Made by a program: the position numbers and the translations under genes. A DNA stretch of 64,000 nt from Neoalteromonas arenosi (lineage in GTDB: Bacteria > Pseudomonadota > Gammaproteobacteria > Enterobacterales > Alteromonadaceae), in assembly GCF_030362855.1 (NCBI RefSeq), contig NZ_JAUCBP010000012.1, forward strand, positions 62,001 through 126,000. The letters run 5' to 3'. This document shows, piece after piece, positions 16,288 to 25,926 of this stretch (positions within the stretch are counted from its first letter, which is position 1; every line of letters begins with the position of its first letter). A model generated the notes under the pieces. The model worked only from the letters and a program-made list of their open reading frames with translations. It was not told the origin of the DNA and searched no databases.

Positions 16288-19191
16288 CTATATGGCAGAG
16301 CCGCGCGTAAAGCGGCGCATCGCTATCATCATCACTAGCAATACAATCAAACCGTGGCTGCTACCACCGCTGCTGCCATTGTCTGCAGGCGGTGGAGTAG
16401 GTGTTGGCGCAGGGGCGGGAGGCGTGTCAGCAACGGTAGGATCGGTGCCGTTGATAAACTCTTGCGCATTACTGACCCCATCGCCATCAGCATCCAACGC
16501 ACCATCACTGGGATCGAGCGGGTCGAAGCCGAACTCTTCCTCAAAACTATCTGGCATGCCGTCACCATCGTCATCCTCATCAGCATTGTTGCCAATACCG
16601 TCGTTATCGGTGTCGAGGGTTTCATTGGGATCAAGCGGGAAAGCGTCATCTGGGTTTAACACGCCGTCGTTATCACTGTCATGATTGGGGTCGTAGCGAA
16701 ATTCATCGGCAAAGCGACTAGCAAATACCAAACCCACAGGCTTGCTTAAGCCGCCTTCTTCGGCGTCGACCGCCGTACGTAAAAATGCGCCAGAATCGCC
16801 GTCATAAGCGAGTATGCGATCATTGTCCATACTACACACATACAAGTTACCGTCGGGGCCGAAGTCCATACAACTTGGTGTGGTTAGTCCACCGCTGCCA
16901 GCGGCAACAAATATGCCTAGGGCCACGCCATTACTATCAAAGCGGCGGATGTCGCCGTTGCCGGCATTACTGACAAAAATATCGCCTTGGGCATTAACCG
17001 CTAAATGTTCGGGCTTATTCAAGCCGCTACCAATAAGCAGTTGCTGCTGGCCATTAAATTCTTGTGGATTAAAACTAAAGACTTGGTTGGTACTGCGCGA
17101 AACGACTAGGGCTTGTGTAGTGCTCAATACTTCAATATCACGCCATACGTCTTGGCTAAAACTGCTTACCACTAAGTTGTTGCCGCCGGAGAGTAAATTA
17201 AAGCCTTCAACAAAAGAATTACCGAGGCCATTGTTAACATAGAGCCGTGACTCGTTGTTGGCCGCCAAGTGCACTGGGAAGTTGGTGCTGAGTTGAGTGC
17301 GCGAAACCGCAACTTTGCTGTTATCGCGCTGACGGTCAATTTGAATCACATCACTAAAGCCAATCACAAATAACTGATTGTTTGGCGCTTCAATCAGCTC
17401 TGAGCGGAACGAAAAGCCACCATCGTTGATAGTGTAAAGCGTCGATTCAAAATCACCGTTCTCGGCGTTGTAGCTCAAGATTTCGTTTGAGCCAGCGCTT
17501 ACCACTAACAGTTGCGTTTGGGCCAAGGTCGGTGATGGATAGAAATCGGGTACACCGTCATTGTCATCATCAGGGTCAGCTATGTCACCGATGTTATCTT
17601 GGTCAGCGTCGAATTGTTCTTGGAAATCATTGTCGAGCTCATCGCGACTGACGCCAAACGTGTCGCCGTCCATATCAATGCTGTCACGAGCATCCAGCGG
17701 TAAATCATCTTGGCCATCAGATACGCCATCACCGTCATCATCAGTATCGCTGTTGTTACCAACGCCGTCGTTATCGGTATCTAATGTTTCACTGGGATCA
17801 TTGGGGAATGCATCGGCATTATTGCCTACTCCATCGTTGTCATCATCGTCTGATTCATTGGCAAAAAATGGGAAATGATCGACACTGTCTGCTGCGCCAT
17901 CACCATCGCTGTCAGGATCCGTAGGTGGCGGTGCCGAAATCGTACCGGGCACGACTTGCGCGCGCAGCGCCGCATTTTGCTCGGCAAAGAAATTGATGGT
18001 GCTGACGTTGTCTGCCGTCTGCGCATCACCACAGGCGTCACCACCACAGATAAAGTTAGGACTGGAGAACAACGGCAATTTATAGTTGCGGTTTTCATCG
18101 CCAGTGCCAATTGACGACATGATCGTATTGTATTGTTCAAACGCGATTAATGCCCCAGAGAAGTTCAAAGCGCCAACGCTGGAGCCACCCACCTGCTGGT
18201 GACCCGCACCAAAGTTGTGGCCGACTTCGTGAGTGAAGGTATTCACACAGTTAGAGCCACCACTGATGCCAACATTACTCACATTGATCAGTAAATCATT
18301 AGCGGTGGTTGGAAAACGTGCAACACCACACACTTCGCGCTCATTTAAATCGTGGGTCCGGATCATAGCGACCAAGTCTGCACCCACGTTATCGCGCAGC
18401 TGACGTAAATTGGCGAGTGACGCATCGGGAACTGTCGTGTTGCTATCATCTAATGCCGATGCCATTTCAGTGAGTGCAACTAAGCTCGATGGCAAAGTAA
18501 AGTCAACAAACTCGGTATCCACTAGTCGCAATAATATGTTTGCACCGCTGTTAACAAAAGTCTGATTGGCTTTAGCAATCAAGTGATTCATCAAGGTTTC
18601 AGTCATCGCACCAGGATAGGCTGCAACAATATTCGGCGTATAAATAAGAAGCGTGTCGATTATGATCGGGTTTTGCCGATTGATTGTGCGCGCACCGGCT
18701 TCTAACAAGGCGGCCGGTATATTGAACAGCTGTGCATGCGGGTTAGCAACATCGTGTTGGTAGAGTCCTGGAAGCAGTCTACTGGCAGTGATATCAACCA
18801 CCCAAAGATCGCTGCCATTTAGCTCAAAATACAAATGACGCTTGTCAGTATAGACTTCACCAATGGCAGTATTTTGTCCTTGCGTGTAAAGCACGGTAAG
18901 GTTTTCATTAGCGCGGTTAAAACTGGCATTGTAAAACCGGTGAGAGGCTAATGCGTCTGGTGTGTGTGGTGTTGAAACGGCAACGGTAGTATCTAAAAAC
19001 GGGAGCATCAGTTGCTGCTCGTCAATAAGCAGGGTGCCGGCGGTTAGATGGTTATGGTCTAGCGCATGGTAAGTGACTTCGGCATTGCCGTTAACGCTTA
19101 AATGTGCCGGTGGTTGTTTACCTTGTGCGGTGGCAGCAAGGGCAATTGAAATCAACAATACAAACCGCATAACTGTAGGGAAAATGCGCAT
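16288..19191 (-). CDS. Secreted reprolysin-like metalloprotease with TSP3 repeats and GlyGly-CTERM
   Basis: Residue numbers here count from a TTG five codons upstream (19206). The preferred start is the ATG at 19191, because GGAGG lies 8 nt before it. A signal peptide is followed by a propeptide-like region. The metalloprotease has the metzincin zinc motif HEVGHNFGAGH (326-336) and a downstream M in TIMSSIG. Next comes a first block of thrombospondin type-3 calcium repeats (DSDGDG, DDNDGV, DTDNDG; about 430-555). An NHL/SMP-30-like propeller follows (about 560-830), then a second TSP3 block, a proline-rich linker, and a C-terminal GGSS-hydrophobic-RR tail of the GlyGly-CTERM type. Such tails are cut by rhombosortase after type II secretion. 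Substrate unknown. Confidence 0.88.
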   Translation of the reverse strand: MRIFPTVMRFVLLISIALAATAQGKQPPAHLSVNGNAEVTYHALDHNHLTAGTLLIDEQQLMLPFLDTTVAVSTPHTPDALASHRFYNASFNRANENLTVLYTQGQNTAIGEVYTDKRHLYFELNGSDLWVVDITASRLLPGLYQHDVANPHAQLFNIPAALLEAGARTINRQNPIIIDTLLIYTPNIVAAYPGAMTETLMNHLIAKANQTFVNSGANILLRLVDTEFVDFTLPSSLVALTEMASALDDSNTTVPDASLANLRQLRDNVGADLVAMIRTHDLNEREVCGVARFPTTANDLLINVSNVGISGGSNCVNTFTHEVGHNFGAGHQQVGGSSVGALNFSGALIAFEQYNTIMSSIGTGDENRNYKLPLFSSPNFICGGDACGDAQTADNVSTINFFAEQNAALRAQVVPGTISAPPPTDPDSDGDGAADSVDHFPFFANESDDDDNDGVGNNADAFPNDPSETLDTDNDGVGNNSDTDDDGDGVSDGQDDLPLDARDSIDMDGDTFGVSRDELDNDFQEQFDADQDNIGDIADPDDDNDGVPDFYPSPTLAQTQLLVVSAGSNEILSYNAENGDFESTLYTINDGGFSFRSELIEAPNNQLFVIGFSDVIQIDRQRDNSKVAVSRTQLSTNFPVHLAANNESRLYVNNGLGNSFVEGFNLLSGGNNLVVSSFSQDVWRDIEVLSTTQALVVSRSTNQVFSFNPQEFNGQQQLLIGSGLNKPEHLAVNAQGDIFVSNAGNGDIRRFDSNGVALGIFVAAGSGGLTTPSCMDFGPDGNLYVCSMDNDRILAYDGDSGAFLRTAVDAEEGGLSKPVGLVFASRFADEFRYDPNHDSDNDGVLNPDDAFPLDPNETLDTDNDGIGNNADEDDDGDGMPDSFEEEFGFDPLDPSDGALDADGDGVSNAQEFINGTDPTVADTPPAPAPTPTPPPADNGSSGGSSHGLIVLLVMMIAMRRFTRGSAI

Positions 19192-19211
19192 CTGTTTAGC
19201 CTCCAAAACGT

Positions 19212-20144
19212 TTACAATCCATTGATAACCCAGCCATAACCGAGCAGTGTAATAGGTATTGATACTATAGTCGTTATAGCCACAATGTTAGCAGCCAAAT
19301 CAGCATTGCCACCCATTTTCTTCACCATAATAAAGCTTACCGCAGCGGTTGGCGCTATCGACATAAATAGCATGGTCAATAGTTCTGTTTCACCTAAACC
19401 CCAGTAAACACCCGCACCAATCATGGCAAGTGGGTATAGTAGGCACTTACATACAATCGCAAATACTAAAGCGTTGAGTTGTCCGCGCATACCGCGAAAA
19501 CGAATGGCAGCTCCGGTACACAGCAGGGCCAGTGGCAAGGTCAATTGCGCAAAGTACTGCGTACTGGTTTTGACTATTTGCGGCAGCTGCCAGTTGTTGT
19601 AAGTAAATGCCAACGCCGCGAGTATGGCTAGCATAATCGGGTTGGAAAGTAAGCTAATAAGCGTTTGCCATAAGTTCATGCGTTTGGGTAAGTAGAGGTT
19701 TAGTACCCATACCGATAAGACGTTGTACAGCAATACCAAGGCACCCATAAATACCGATGCTTGGGCAAAGTCATTGGGGCCAAAAGCGTTCGCCGCATAG
19801 GCCAAGCCAACTACGCCTAGATTGGCGCGAAAGCTACCTTGTACAATGACACCGCGATCCGCGCGGCAAGGAAACATCAGCTGCACGACCACTGCGCTGG
19901 CAACGAAGAACGCCAAGGTCGTGAGTAGACCTATGCTGATAAGTGATATGTTGGCCGCTTGTTCAAAATTCGCTTGGCTAATTGAAATAAACAACAACGC
20001 TGGCAAAGCAAAGTTGAATACCAAGCTCGACCCATTGGCGATAAAGTCATCAGATAATTTTCCGCGCGCATGCAGCAGTTTACCAGCGGCGAGTAAGATC
20101 ACCACAGGTCCAATAACATCTACACTAAACTGCATTAAATTCAT
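19212..20144 (-). CDS. AEC-family (auxin efflux carrier-like) transporter
   Basis: About ten hydrophobic segments over 310 aa with the AEC layout: two five-helix halves, each with a broken helix. Examples are NFALPALLFISIS in the first half and SIAPTAAVSFIMVKKMG in the second, the latter matching the conserved P-T crossover motif. Bacterial members move malate, malonate or other small acids; the substrate here is unknown. Neither the ATG at 20144 nor the TTG at 20159 has a clear ribosome site; I prefer the ATG. It ends 20 nt before the metalloprotease gene on the same strand. Confidence 0.85.
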   Translation of the reverse strand: MNLMQFSVDVIGPVVILLAAGKLLHARGKLSDDFIANGSSLVFNFALPALLFISISQANFEQAANISLISIGLLTTLAFFVASAVVVQLMFPCRADRGVIVQGSFRANLGVVGLAYAANAFGPNDFAQASVFMGALVLLYNVLSVWVLNLYLPKRMNLWQTLISLLSNPIMLAILAALAFTYNNWQLPQIVKTSTQYFAQLTLPLALLCTGAAIRFRGMRGQLNALVFAIVCKCLLYPLAMIGAGVYWGLGETELLTMLFMSIAPTAAVSFIMVKKMGGNADLAANIVAITTIVSIPITLLGYGWVINGL

Positions 20145-20303
20145 GGGCTTAGAGGCCAAGGAAAAACTGTGAGTGGGCCACTATAACGTATTTAGTGAAG
20201 AAACCCATCGGAATTAACAAACTGTTAAAAGATTTATCGCAGTATTCCTGATAGGATCGCCGGTTAATTTTTAAGCTAAAACGTTATACAGGTGTCAATC
20301 CCT

Positions 20304-21869
20304 ATGTTTGATTTGATTACCAAACAGCAAGGCAACGTGAAAAATGATGTGCTTTCGGGCATTACTGTTGCACTCGCATTGGTTCCAGAAGCTGTAGCAT
20401 TCGCCTTTGTTGCGGGTGTTGAACCCATGGTGGGTTTATATGCAGCCTTTATGATGGGACTTATTACGTCTGCTATTGGTGGACGTCCAGGTATGATTTC
20501 CGGTGCGACCGGTGCAATGGCGGTGGTAATGGTGGCACTTGTTGCACAGCATGGTATTGCCTATCTTTTCGCGGCTGTAATTTTGGCCGGGTTACTGCAG
20601 ATTTCAGCCGGTATTTTCAAACTTGGTAAGTTTATCCGACTTGTGCCTTATCCGGTGATGCTGGGCTTCGTTAACGGTCTGGCAATCGTGATTTTCCTGG
20701 CGCAAATGGGACAGTTTAAGATGCTCGGGGAAGACGGTACGATGGAGTGGATGCAAGGCGAGATGATGTACATCATGCTGGGTCTCGTTGCGTTAACCAT
20801 GGCGATCATATACATCTTACCTAAGCTAACCACGGCAGTGCCTGCATCGTTAGCCGCGATCATCACCGTTACCCTTTTGGTACACGGACTTGATTTAGAA
20901 GCTCGTACGGTAATTGATTTTGTGCGCGATATGTTACCAGTCGAACAGCAAGCCAGTGCCACGTTAGCGGGTGAACTACCGACCTTTGCCATCCCAATGG
21001 TGCCGTTCACTTGGGAAACCTTGATGATCATTCTACCTACCGCTGTGATTTTAGCCTTGGTAGGTCTGATTGAATCACTGCTTACTCTCACCCTTATTGA
21101 TGAAATGACCGATACCCGTGGTCGTGGTAACCGCGAATGTGTGGGGCAAGGTGTTGCCAACACAGTTAATGGATTCTTCGGTGGCATGGGCGGCTGCGCC
21201 ATGATTGGTCAGTCGATGATCAATATCAACTCAGGTGGTCGTGGGCGTTTATCGGGCATTACAGCGGCAATCGTACTATTAGCATTCATCCTATTCGCTG
21301 CGCCTTTGATTGAAATGATCCCGTTAGCGGCACTTGTAGGTGTTATGTTCGTGGTGGTTATCGGTACCTTTGAATGGGCATCGTTCCGCATTATTCGCGG
21401 CGTAAACAAAGAAGATGCGTTTGTCTTGTTCTTGGTGACCGCTGTTACTGTTATTGCTGATTTGGCGGTAGCGGTTGTAGTCGGTGTTATCGTTTCAGCC
21501 TTGGTATTCGCTTGGAAACATGCCACGCACATTATTGCACGTACCCATACTGATAGAGATGGCTGGAAAGTATATGAACTGGAAGGGCCCTTGTTCTTTG
21601 GTTCGGTTACGCACTTTAAAGACTTGTTCGATCCGAAAAACGATCCTGAAGACGTGGTGATTGATTTTAACGAGTCACGTATTTGGGATTCGTCGGGCAT
21701 TGATGCCTTGGATGGTCTAGCTGATAAATACGAACAAAATGGCAAGAAACTGCATATTCGTCACATCAGCCCAGAGTGTCGTAGTCTATTGGTTAAGGCC
21801 AATAAATACGTGGAAATGAATGTTAACGAAGATCCGCGTTACAAAGTTGCTACGGATAAGTTAGGTTAG
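20304..21869 (+). CDS. SulP-family anion transporter with STAS domain
   Basis: A secondary transporter of the SulP/SLC26 family (sulfate, bicarbonate or other anions). The SulP signature is seen early: [21 protein letters not shown], then about twelve to fourteen membrane segments, and [20 protein letters not shown] in the second half. The C-terminal ~95 residues form the cytoplasmic STAS domain ([23 protein letters not shown]). GCAMIGQS with no SbtA/BicA-type operon partner leaves bicarbonate or sulfate open. The ATG at 20304 is better placed behind AGGTG than the GTG at 20292. Confidence 0.93.
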   Translation: MFDLITKQQGNVKNDVLSGITVALALVPEAVAFAFVAGVEPMVGLYAAFMMGLITSAIGGRPGMISGATGAMAVVMVALVAQHGIAYLFAAVILAGLLQISAGIFKLGKFIRLVPYPVMLGFVNGLAIVIFLAQMGQFKMLGEDGTMEWMQGEMMYIMLGLVALTMAIIYILPKLTTAVPASLAAIITVTLLVHGLDLEARTVIDFVRDMLPVEQQASATLAGELPTFAIPMVPFTWETLMIILPTAVILALVGLIESLLTLTLIDEMTDTRGRGNRECVGQGVANTVNGFFGGMGGCAMIGQSMININSGGRGRLSGITAAIVLLAFILFAAPLIEMIPLAALVGVMFVVVIGTFEWASFRIIRGVNKEDAFVLFLVTAVTVIADLAVAVVVGVIVSALVFAWKHATHIIARTHTDRDGWKVYELEGPLFFGSVTHFKDLFDPKNDPEDVVIDFNESRIWDSSGIDALDGLADKYEQNGKKLHIRHISPECRSLLVKANKYVEMNVNEDPRYKVATDKLG

Positions 21870-21891
21870 CGCTAGCGCAACCTTCAGAAAC

Positions 21892-21920
21892 AAAAAACGC
21901 GCCGGTTGGCGCGTTTTTTT
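21892..21920. terminator. Bidirectional terminator between sulP and dsbA-like gene
   Basis: AAAAAACGCGCC-GGTT-GGCGCGTTTTTTT: the GC stem is flanked by an A-run and a T-run, so it can end transcription of the convergent genes on both strands. Confidence 0.85.
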
Positions 21921-21932
21921 GTTTCGTCGATA

Positions 21933-22556
21933 TTAGTCTTGTTGGCTTAACCAAACTATTAAATTGACCATATCATCTGGTGTCATATTGCTTGTAAATG
22001 TCGCTTGATACTTACCGTTAACGATAAAGTTAGGTACACCGTTTAAGTGTTGACGAAAATCATCGATAGTCTTGTTGTTCTTGCGCACTAGGTTGTTAAC
22101 ACTGAAGCTTTTTACCATCTTGTCGAAATCTTCTGCTTCAACGCCGTTGACGAGGAAAATATTACGTACATCATTCAGACCAGTGATTACGCCGCGTTGA
22201 CGGTGAATATAATTAAAAATCGCACCATTTAATCGCGTTTCATCTTTAAGGGCACGGCCCACAAGCATTGCACGCGTTACGTCGTCTTGCACTTCTGGGC
22301 CGGTAAACTGCATAAAGTTAACGTGTACTTTGGTGAATTTCACATCTGCACCTAAGCGCGATTTCATATCTTGAACAATGGGTTCGAAAGCATTACAGGC
22401 TGGACACCAGAATGAGAAAAACTCAATAACTTCAGGCTTGGCTGAGGCTTGATCACTGATCACGCGATAGTGGGTTCCTTCTTCCCAGCGCATTTGACCA
22501 CACGCAGAAAGAGGCATTAGAGCGGCCAACAGAAAGCCAATAAATAGTTTCTTCAT
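21933..22556 (-). CDS. dsbA: DsbA-like thiol:disulfide oxidoreductase with a lipobox
   Basis: Introduces disulfides into periplasmic proteins. The thioredoxin-fold active site is C51-P-A-C54 in FWCPACNAFEP; E. coli DsbA has CPHC, so the middle dipeptide differs. The helical insertion lies between, and the cis-proline loop is GVPNFIVNGKY. The signal sequence ends MPLSAC19, which satisfies the lipobox pattern, so it may be a lipid-anchored DsbA and not a soluble one. A good ribosome site (AAGGGA) precedes the ATG. In E. coli dsbA follows srkA; here srkA is present but about 2.4 kb away. Confidence 0.88.
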   Translation of the reverse strand: MKKLFIGFLLAALMPLSACGQMRWEEGTHYRVISDQASAKPEVIEFFSFWCPACNAFEPIVQDMKSRLGADVKFTKVHVNFMQFTGPEVQDDVTRAMLVGRALKDETRLNGAIFNYIHRQRGVITGLNDVRNIFLVNGVEAEDFDKMVKSFSVNNLVRKNNKTIDDFRQHLNGVPNFIVNGKYQATFTSNMTPDDMVNLIVWLSQQD

Positions 22557-22635
22557 AGTTGTAGAGATCCCTTATAAAAAACGCCCATAGCCTAGCACAG
22601 CAAAGCTGCTATCGACTAGTCACTACAGGCCACTT

Positions 22636-22660
22636 GCGCGATAGATTAAGTATATCGCGC
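22636..22660 (-). other. Stem-loop behind the btuB-like gene
   Basis: GCGCGATA/TATCGCGC, an 8-bp perfect stem with a 9-nt loop, lies 15 nt after the btuB-like stop. No T-run follows, so it is more likely a 3' mRNA-stabilising hairpin or weak terminator than a canonical one. Confidence 0.45.
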
Positions 22661-22674
22661 GACTGACAGGTATT

Positions 22675-24597
22675 TTAGAAGCGATATTGGGTGTTTACAC
22701 GCCACTGCAGGCCTTCACCAACAAAGCCAACCACGTCTTCGTATTCATGGTCAAATAGATTATGCGCACTGAACTGAACTGTGGCTGAATCGCTGAATTG
22801 ATAAGTCACCGTAGCGTTTACCAACCAATAGGCCCGTAAATCAACGCGCTCTGCCGGTTGTGGAAACGGCGGAAAGAATTGGTCGATACGAGAGCCGGTA
22901 TAATCCAACTGCAGATTGGCTTTTATTGGGCTGTTGCTGGGTAAATAGTTAACTCGGACAGAGCCAGTATGACGTGGACGTCTTAACTCCACTGATGCAA
23001 ATTCTGTATCGCTAAGTTCAGATGCATCTACATAACTGTAATTTGCACTGACTTTGAATGCGCTTAAGGTTTGCTCAAGCATTAGCTCCAGGCCTTCGCG
23101 TTCACTCATTGCCATACGGTTAGTCGCGGTAAATAAGCCGCTTAACGGTTCAAATACAAAGCCATTGATTTCATTTTCAAGTTCGCTATCAAAGGCATTT
23201 AACTGCACCAATACCCCCGCATGCGGAATAAAACGAATACCCGTCTCGAGGGTCTTTGCGGTTTCTGGTTGGAGCTCAGCGTTGCCGATAAACGATTGTG
23301 GGAAAAAGCCAAAGCGCTCAGTAAAGGTTGGATTACGTACCGCTTCACCCTGACTAATAAACCACGACCATTGACGGCTAATTTGATAATTCAGACCCAA
23401 GCGATAACTGGTCTGGTCGTCGAAGTCGCTATTGTTGTCCAGTCGCAATGAGCCATTCACGCTCCAATCACTATTTACATTGACAACTGCATCACCAAAC
23501 ACGGCGAGTGTATCAACACTTTGCGTCTGATTAGGGTCGCCAAAGCCGATGGGGCCACCCTGTGCAAAATCGTCTGTGACGTGTTCAATACCCAGATTGA
23601 CACTTTCTAGTAGATTAGATGCATAGCTGGCGTAATAACCCAATCGCAATTTTTGCGCATTGGTATCACCGGTCGAGACACCGGCAGCGAAGTTTTCACT
23701 GTCGTTGTCACTATATTGGGCGATCAGGTTGTGACTGAGTGAGTCAGTTTGCGCCAATTGCCAATGTATATTGGCAGACAGCTGTTTGCCTTCAGTTGTA
23801 TTGTCGGCATCAACTGGCAGACCGGTCGTAAAGAAGTCCACCGCGTCGAAATCGTTCTGATAATCCACACCGCGCAAATTAATTGCTAACGATTGTTTCT
23901 CGTTGATCTGCCAATTGAGGTTGGCACTCAATGTGGTGTTCTTATAACCGTCGTCTTCATCGCCTTGACGCGCAACATTTTGGCCATCGGTGCTGATGTG
24001 TTGGGCATCGAGTAGCCAAGTGACGTCTTGTTGTTGGCCACCAAGAGTACCACCCACGCCGAACTCGCTGTTGTTGCCAACATTTATGCGTACATTGCGT
24101 TGCGCAGCGTCGCCATTGCGGGTTTTAATGCTGATGACACCCGCTACCGCGCCACTGCCCCAAAGTGCACTTTGGGGCCCCTGGAGTAACTCAACACTGA
24201 CGATATTGGCAGTAGTTAAGTGCGCGAAATCAACCAATCCACCTTGGCTTTCATCGTTGACAACCACGCCGTCAATCAGCACCAGCACGTGATTGGATTC
24301 AGCGCCACGTAAGCGCAATTCAGTCAGACCACCGACGCTACCCGATTGGGCAACACTGATACCGGGCAGGCCGCGTAATAGGTCGATTAAAAACGGCTGT
24401 CCGGCATTTTGAATCGCTTGTTCATCAATGATGTAGCTCGCAGCAGCCAGTTTGTTTTGCTTAATTTCACTACGCGAACCCACGATTGAGATGCGTTCTA
24501 AGCTTGCGGTAGTGGTTGTTTGTGCCAACGAAGTCGCGGGCACGAGCGCGCTTGTAATAGCTACTGTGGTAGTAGCTAATATGTGTGTGTATTTCAT
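22675..24597 (-). CDS. btuB: TonB-dependent vitamin B12 receptor (BtuB-like)
   Basis: An outer-membrane receptor of 640 aa, predicted to bring cobalamin or a related corrinoid into the periplasm using TonB energy. It has a signal peptide (1-25) and a plug domain with ISIVGSRSEIKQNKL (TonB-box region), QPFLIDLLRGLPGISV, LRLRGAESNHVLVLIDGV and LWGSGAVAGVISI. A 22-strand barrel follows, ending in NTQYRF with the terminal aromatic needed for Bam recognition. Ligand assignment is supported by a cobalamin riboswitch in the leader. No btuCDF or cob genes are adjacent. AGGA lies 9 nt before the ATG. Confidence 0.92.
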   Translation of the reverse strand: MKYTHILATTTVAITSALVPATSLAQTTTTASLERISIVGSRSEIKQNKLAAASYIIDEQAIQNAGQPFLIDLLRGLPGISVAQSGSVGGLTELRLRGAESNHVLVLIDGVVVNDESQGGLVDFAHLTTANIVSVELLQGPQSALWGSGAVAGVISIKTRNGDAAQRNVRINVGNNSEFGVGGTLGGQQQDVTWLLDAQHISTDGQNVARQGDEDDGYKNTTLSANLNWQINEKQSLAINLRGVDYQNDFDAVDFFTTGLPVDADNTTEGKQLSANIHWQLAQTDSLSHNLIAQYSDNDSENFAAGVSTGDTNAQKLRLGYYASYASNLLESVNLGIEHVTDDFAQGGPIGFGDPNQTQSVDTLAVFGDAVVNVNSDWSVNGSLRLDNNSDFDDQTSYRLGLNYQISRQWSWFISQGEAVRNPTFTERFGFFPQSFIGNAELQPETAKTLETGIRFIPHAGVLVQLNAFDSELENEINGFVFEPLSGLFTATNRMAMSEREGLELMLEQTLSAFKVSANYSYVDASELSDTEFASVELRRPRHTGSVRVNYLPSNSPIKANLQLDYTGSRIDQFFPPFPQPAERVDLRAYWLVNATVTYQFSDSATVQFSAHNLFDHEYEDVVGFVGEGLQWRVNTQYRF

Positions 24598-24643
24598 TCT
24601 TGTTGTTCCTGTAACACTCCACCCGAGTGTGCAAAGGTAAAGA

Positions 24644-24662
24644 CCAAAATCGTTGATTTTGG
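24644..24662 (-). promoter_or_regulatory. Possible expression-platform hairpin of the B12 riboswitch
   Basis: CCAAAATC/GATTTTGG with a 3-nt loop, followed on the minus strand by TCTTT. It lies between the riboswitch aptamer and the start codon and could act as an intrinsic terminator, though the T-tract is poor. A second hairpin at about 24613-24629 (ACACTC/GAGTGT) ends 4 nt before the AGGA ribosome site, which would suit translational control instead. Confidence 0.4.
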
Positions 24663-24669
24663 GGTATAT

Positions 24670-24876
24670 TACAGGCCGGTATCCGGGCTTATAATTACGC
24701 GTAAGTCACGCGTTGAATATTCACCTTCCCATGCAGTTAATGCACAGTGGTATTGCGAATATCCACCCAATTTGTAAACAAATTAGGTTTAATCACCGTT
24801 GCGGGGGCAGCATAGGTTTTGCACCTATTTCCCGTTTAACTTTAATCAATTGATTAGAGCACCTGTAAACGCCGGT
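24670..24876 (-). ncRNA. Cobalamin (adenosylcobalamin-type) riboswitch
   Basis: Read on the minus strand, the conserved pieces come in order: a 5' ACAGGTGCT, then AACGGGAA, GGTGCAAAACC, GCTGCCCCCGCAACGGTGA, and a 3' AGCCCGGATACCGGCCTGT that matches the P-helix/B12-box end (consensus AGYCAGGAGACCTGCC, diverged here). It sits about 70 nt upstream of the btuB-like start. B12 binding is expected to shut off the receptor. This accounts for the 325-nt gene-free stretch 24598-24922. Confidence 0.93.
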
Positions 24877-24922
24877 AAGTATAACTATTTATCTATGTTG
24901 TGTTTGATAGTTTTGTTATGGC

Positions 24923-25924
24923 TTAGAATAATTTTAACGGTGCTTCGTCTAAGGCGGCGAGCTGCTCTTTGAGACTTAAGATTTGTTGTTCCCAGTATTT
25001 GTCAGTAGCAAACCATGGGAATGCACGAGGAAACGCAGCATCGCCCCAGCGATTGGCCAGCCATGCCATATAATGCACTATTCGCATGGCGCGCAGTGGT
25101 TCAATCAGATCTAATTGCGAGCTGTCAAAACTGTGAAACTCCTCATAAGCTTCAACTAGAGTATCCAGTTGGATCATCTGTTGCTGACGGTCTCCTGACA
25201 ACATCATCCACAGATCTTGAATCGCTGGACCCATACGGCAATCATCCAAATCTAAAATACTCGGACCATCTCGCCACAAAATATTACTGGGATGACAGTC
25301 ACCGTGTAGGCGAATATAGGGGGTTGGGTGAAAAGCTTTGTCTGTTGCGCTGATGACGTGTTCCAGCACGGTATAAAAGGGGGTCTCTAGCGAGCTTGGT
25401 ACCAGATTACTATTCTGCAGAGTTTGCAGTGGTTGATGCAAATATGCCTCGGTAGAGAACGCCGGGCGCGATTTGAAATCGGTGGCACTGCCAAGACGAT
25501 GAATACGGCCTAGATAGCGGCCAACTTGTTCCAGCTGATCGAGATTATCCACTTCAAATTGGCGACCGCCAACAGACGGAAACAATGCAAATCGATAGCC
25601 GGAAAAGTGATGTTGAGTGCTTCCTGCGATACTGCTTGGCGCCACAACCGGGATCTCGCCCCCTTGTAATTCAGCAGCGAAATCGTGCTCTTCTTGGATT
25701 TGCGCATCAGTCCAGCGCTGCGGGCGGTAGAACTTAACCACCCAACGTTGCTTGTTGTCATCAATAAACTGATAGACGCGGTTTTCGTAACTGTTTAGCG
25801 CGAGTAGCCCAGATTCAGCGTATACCTCAATGCTCTCCAGAGCATTGAGGATCAAATCCGGGGTTAGGTCGGCAAACTGAAACTCACTGCTAACGGTGCT
25901 TACTAAAGTTGAAGTCTCATTCAC
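24923..25924 (-). CDS. srkA: Stress response kinase A (YihE/SrkA)
   Basis: An aminoglycoside-phosphotransferase-fold Ser/Thr protein kinase, which in E. coli protects stressed cells by countering MazEF-type death. It is 333 aa (E. coli 328). It has a nucleotide-positioning LNSYENRVYQF loop, the lysine of WVVKFYRP, catalytic LHGDCHPSNILW, and the metal-binding ILDLDDCRMGP. The C-terminal helical part includes RIVHYMAWLANRW, typical of the family. It begins 2 nt after ccoG ends, so the two are probably co-transcribed. Confidence 0.93.
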   Translation of the reverse strand: MNETSTLVSTVSSEFQFADLTPDLILNALESIEVYAESGLLALNSYENRVYQFIDDNKQRWVVKFYRPQRWTDAQIQEEHDFAAELQGGEIPVVAPSSIAGSTQHHFSGYRFALFPSVGGRQFEVDNLDQLEQVGRYLGRIHRLGSATDFKSRPAFSTEAYLHQPLQTLQNSNLVPSSLETPFYTVLEHVISATDKAFHPTPYIRLHGDCHPSNILWRDGPSILDLDDCRMGPAIQDLWMMLSGDRQQQMIQLDTLVEAYEEFHSFDSSQLDLIEPLRAMRIVHYMAWLANRWGDAAFPRAFPWFATDKYWEQQILSLKEQLAALDEAPLKLF

Positions 25925-25926
25925 AA

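Noticed and set aside
16292-16684. Open frames opposite the metalloprotease gene (plus strand)
   Set aside because: They mirror the low-complexity calcium-repeat coding strand, where the repeated Asp/Gly codons give long antisense frames; no ribosome site or family match.
20648-21202. 184-codon open frame on the minus strand inside sulP
   Set aside because: The SulP reading is fully conserved through this stretch; the antisense frame is biased (Ser/Thr/Pro-rich) and has no recognisable domain.
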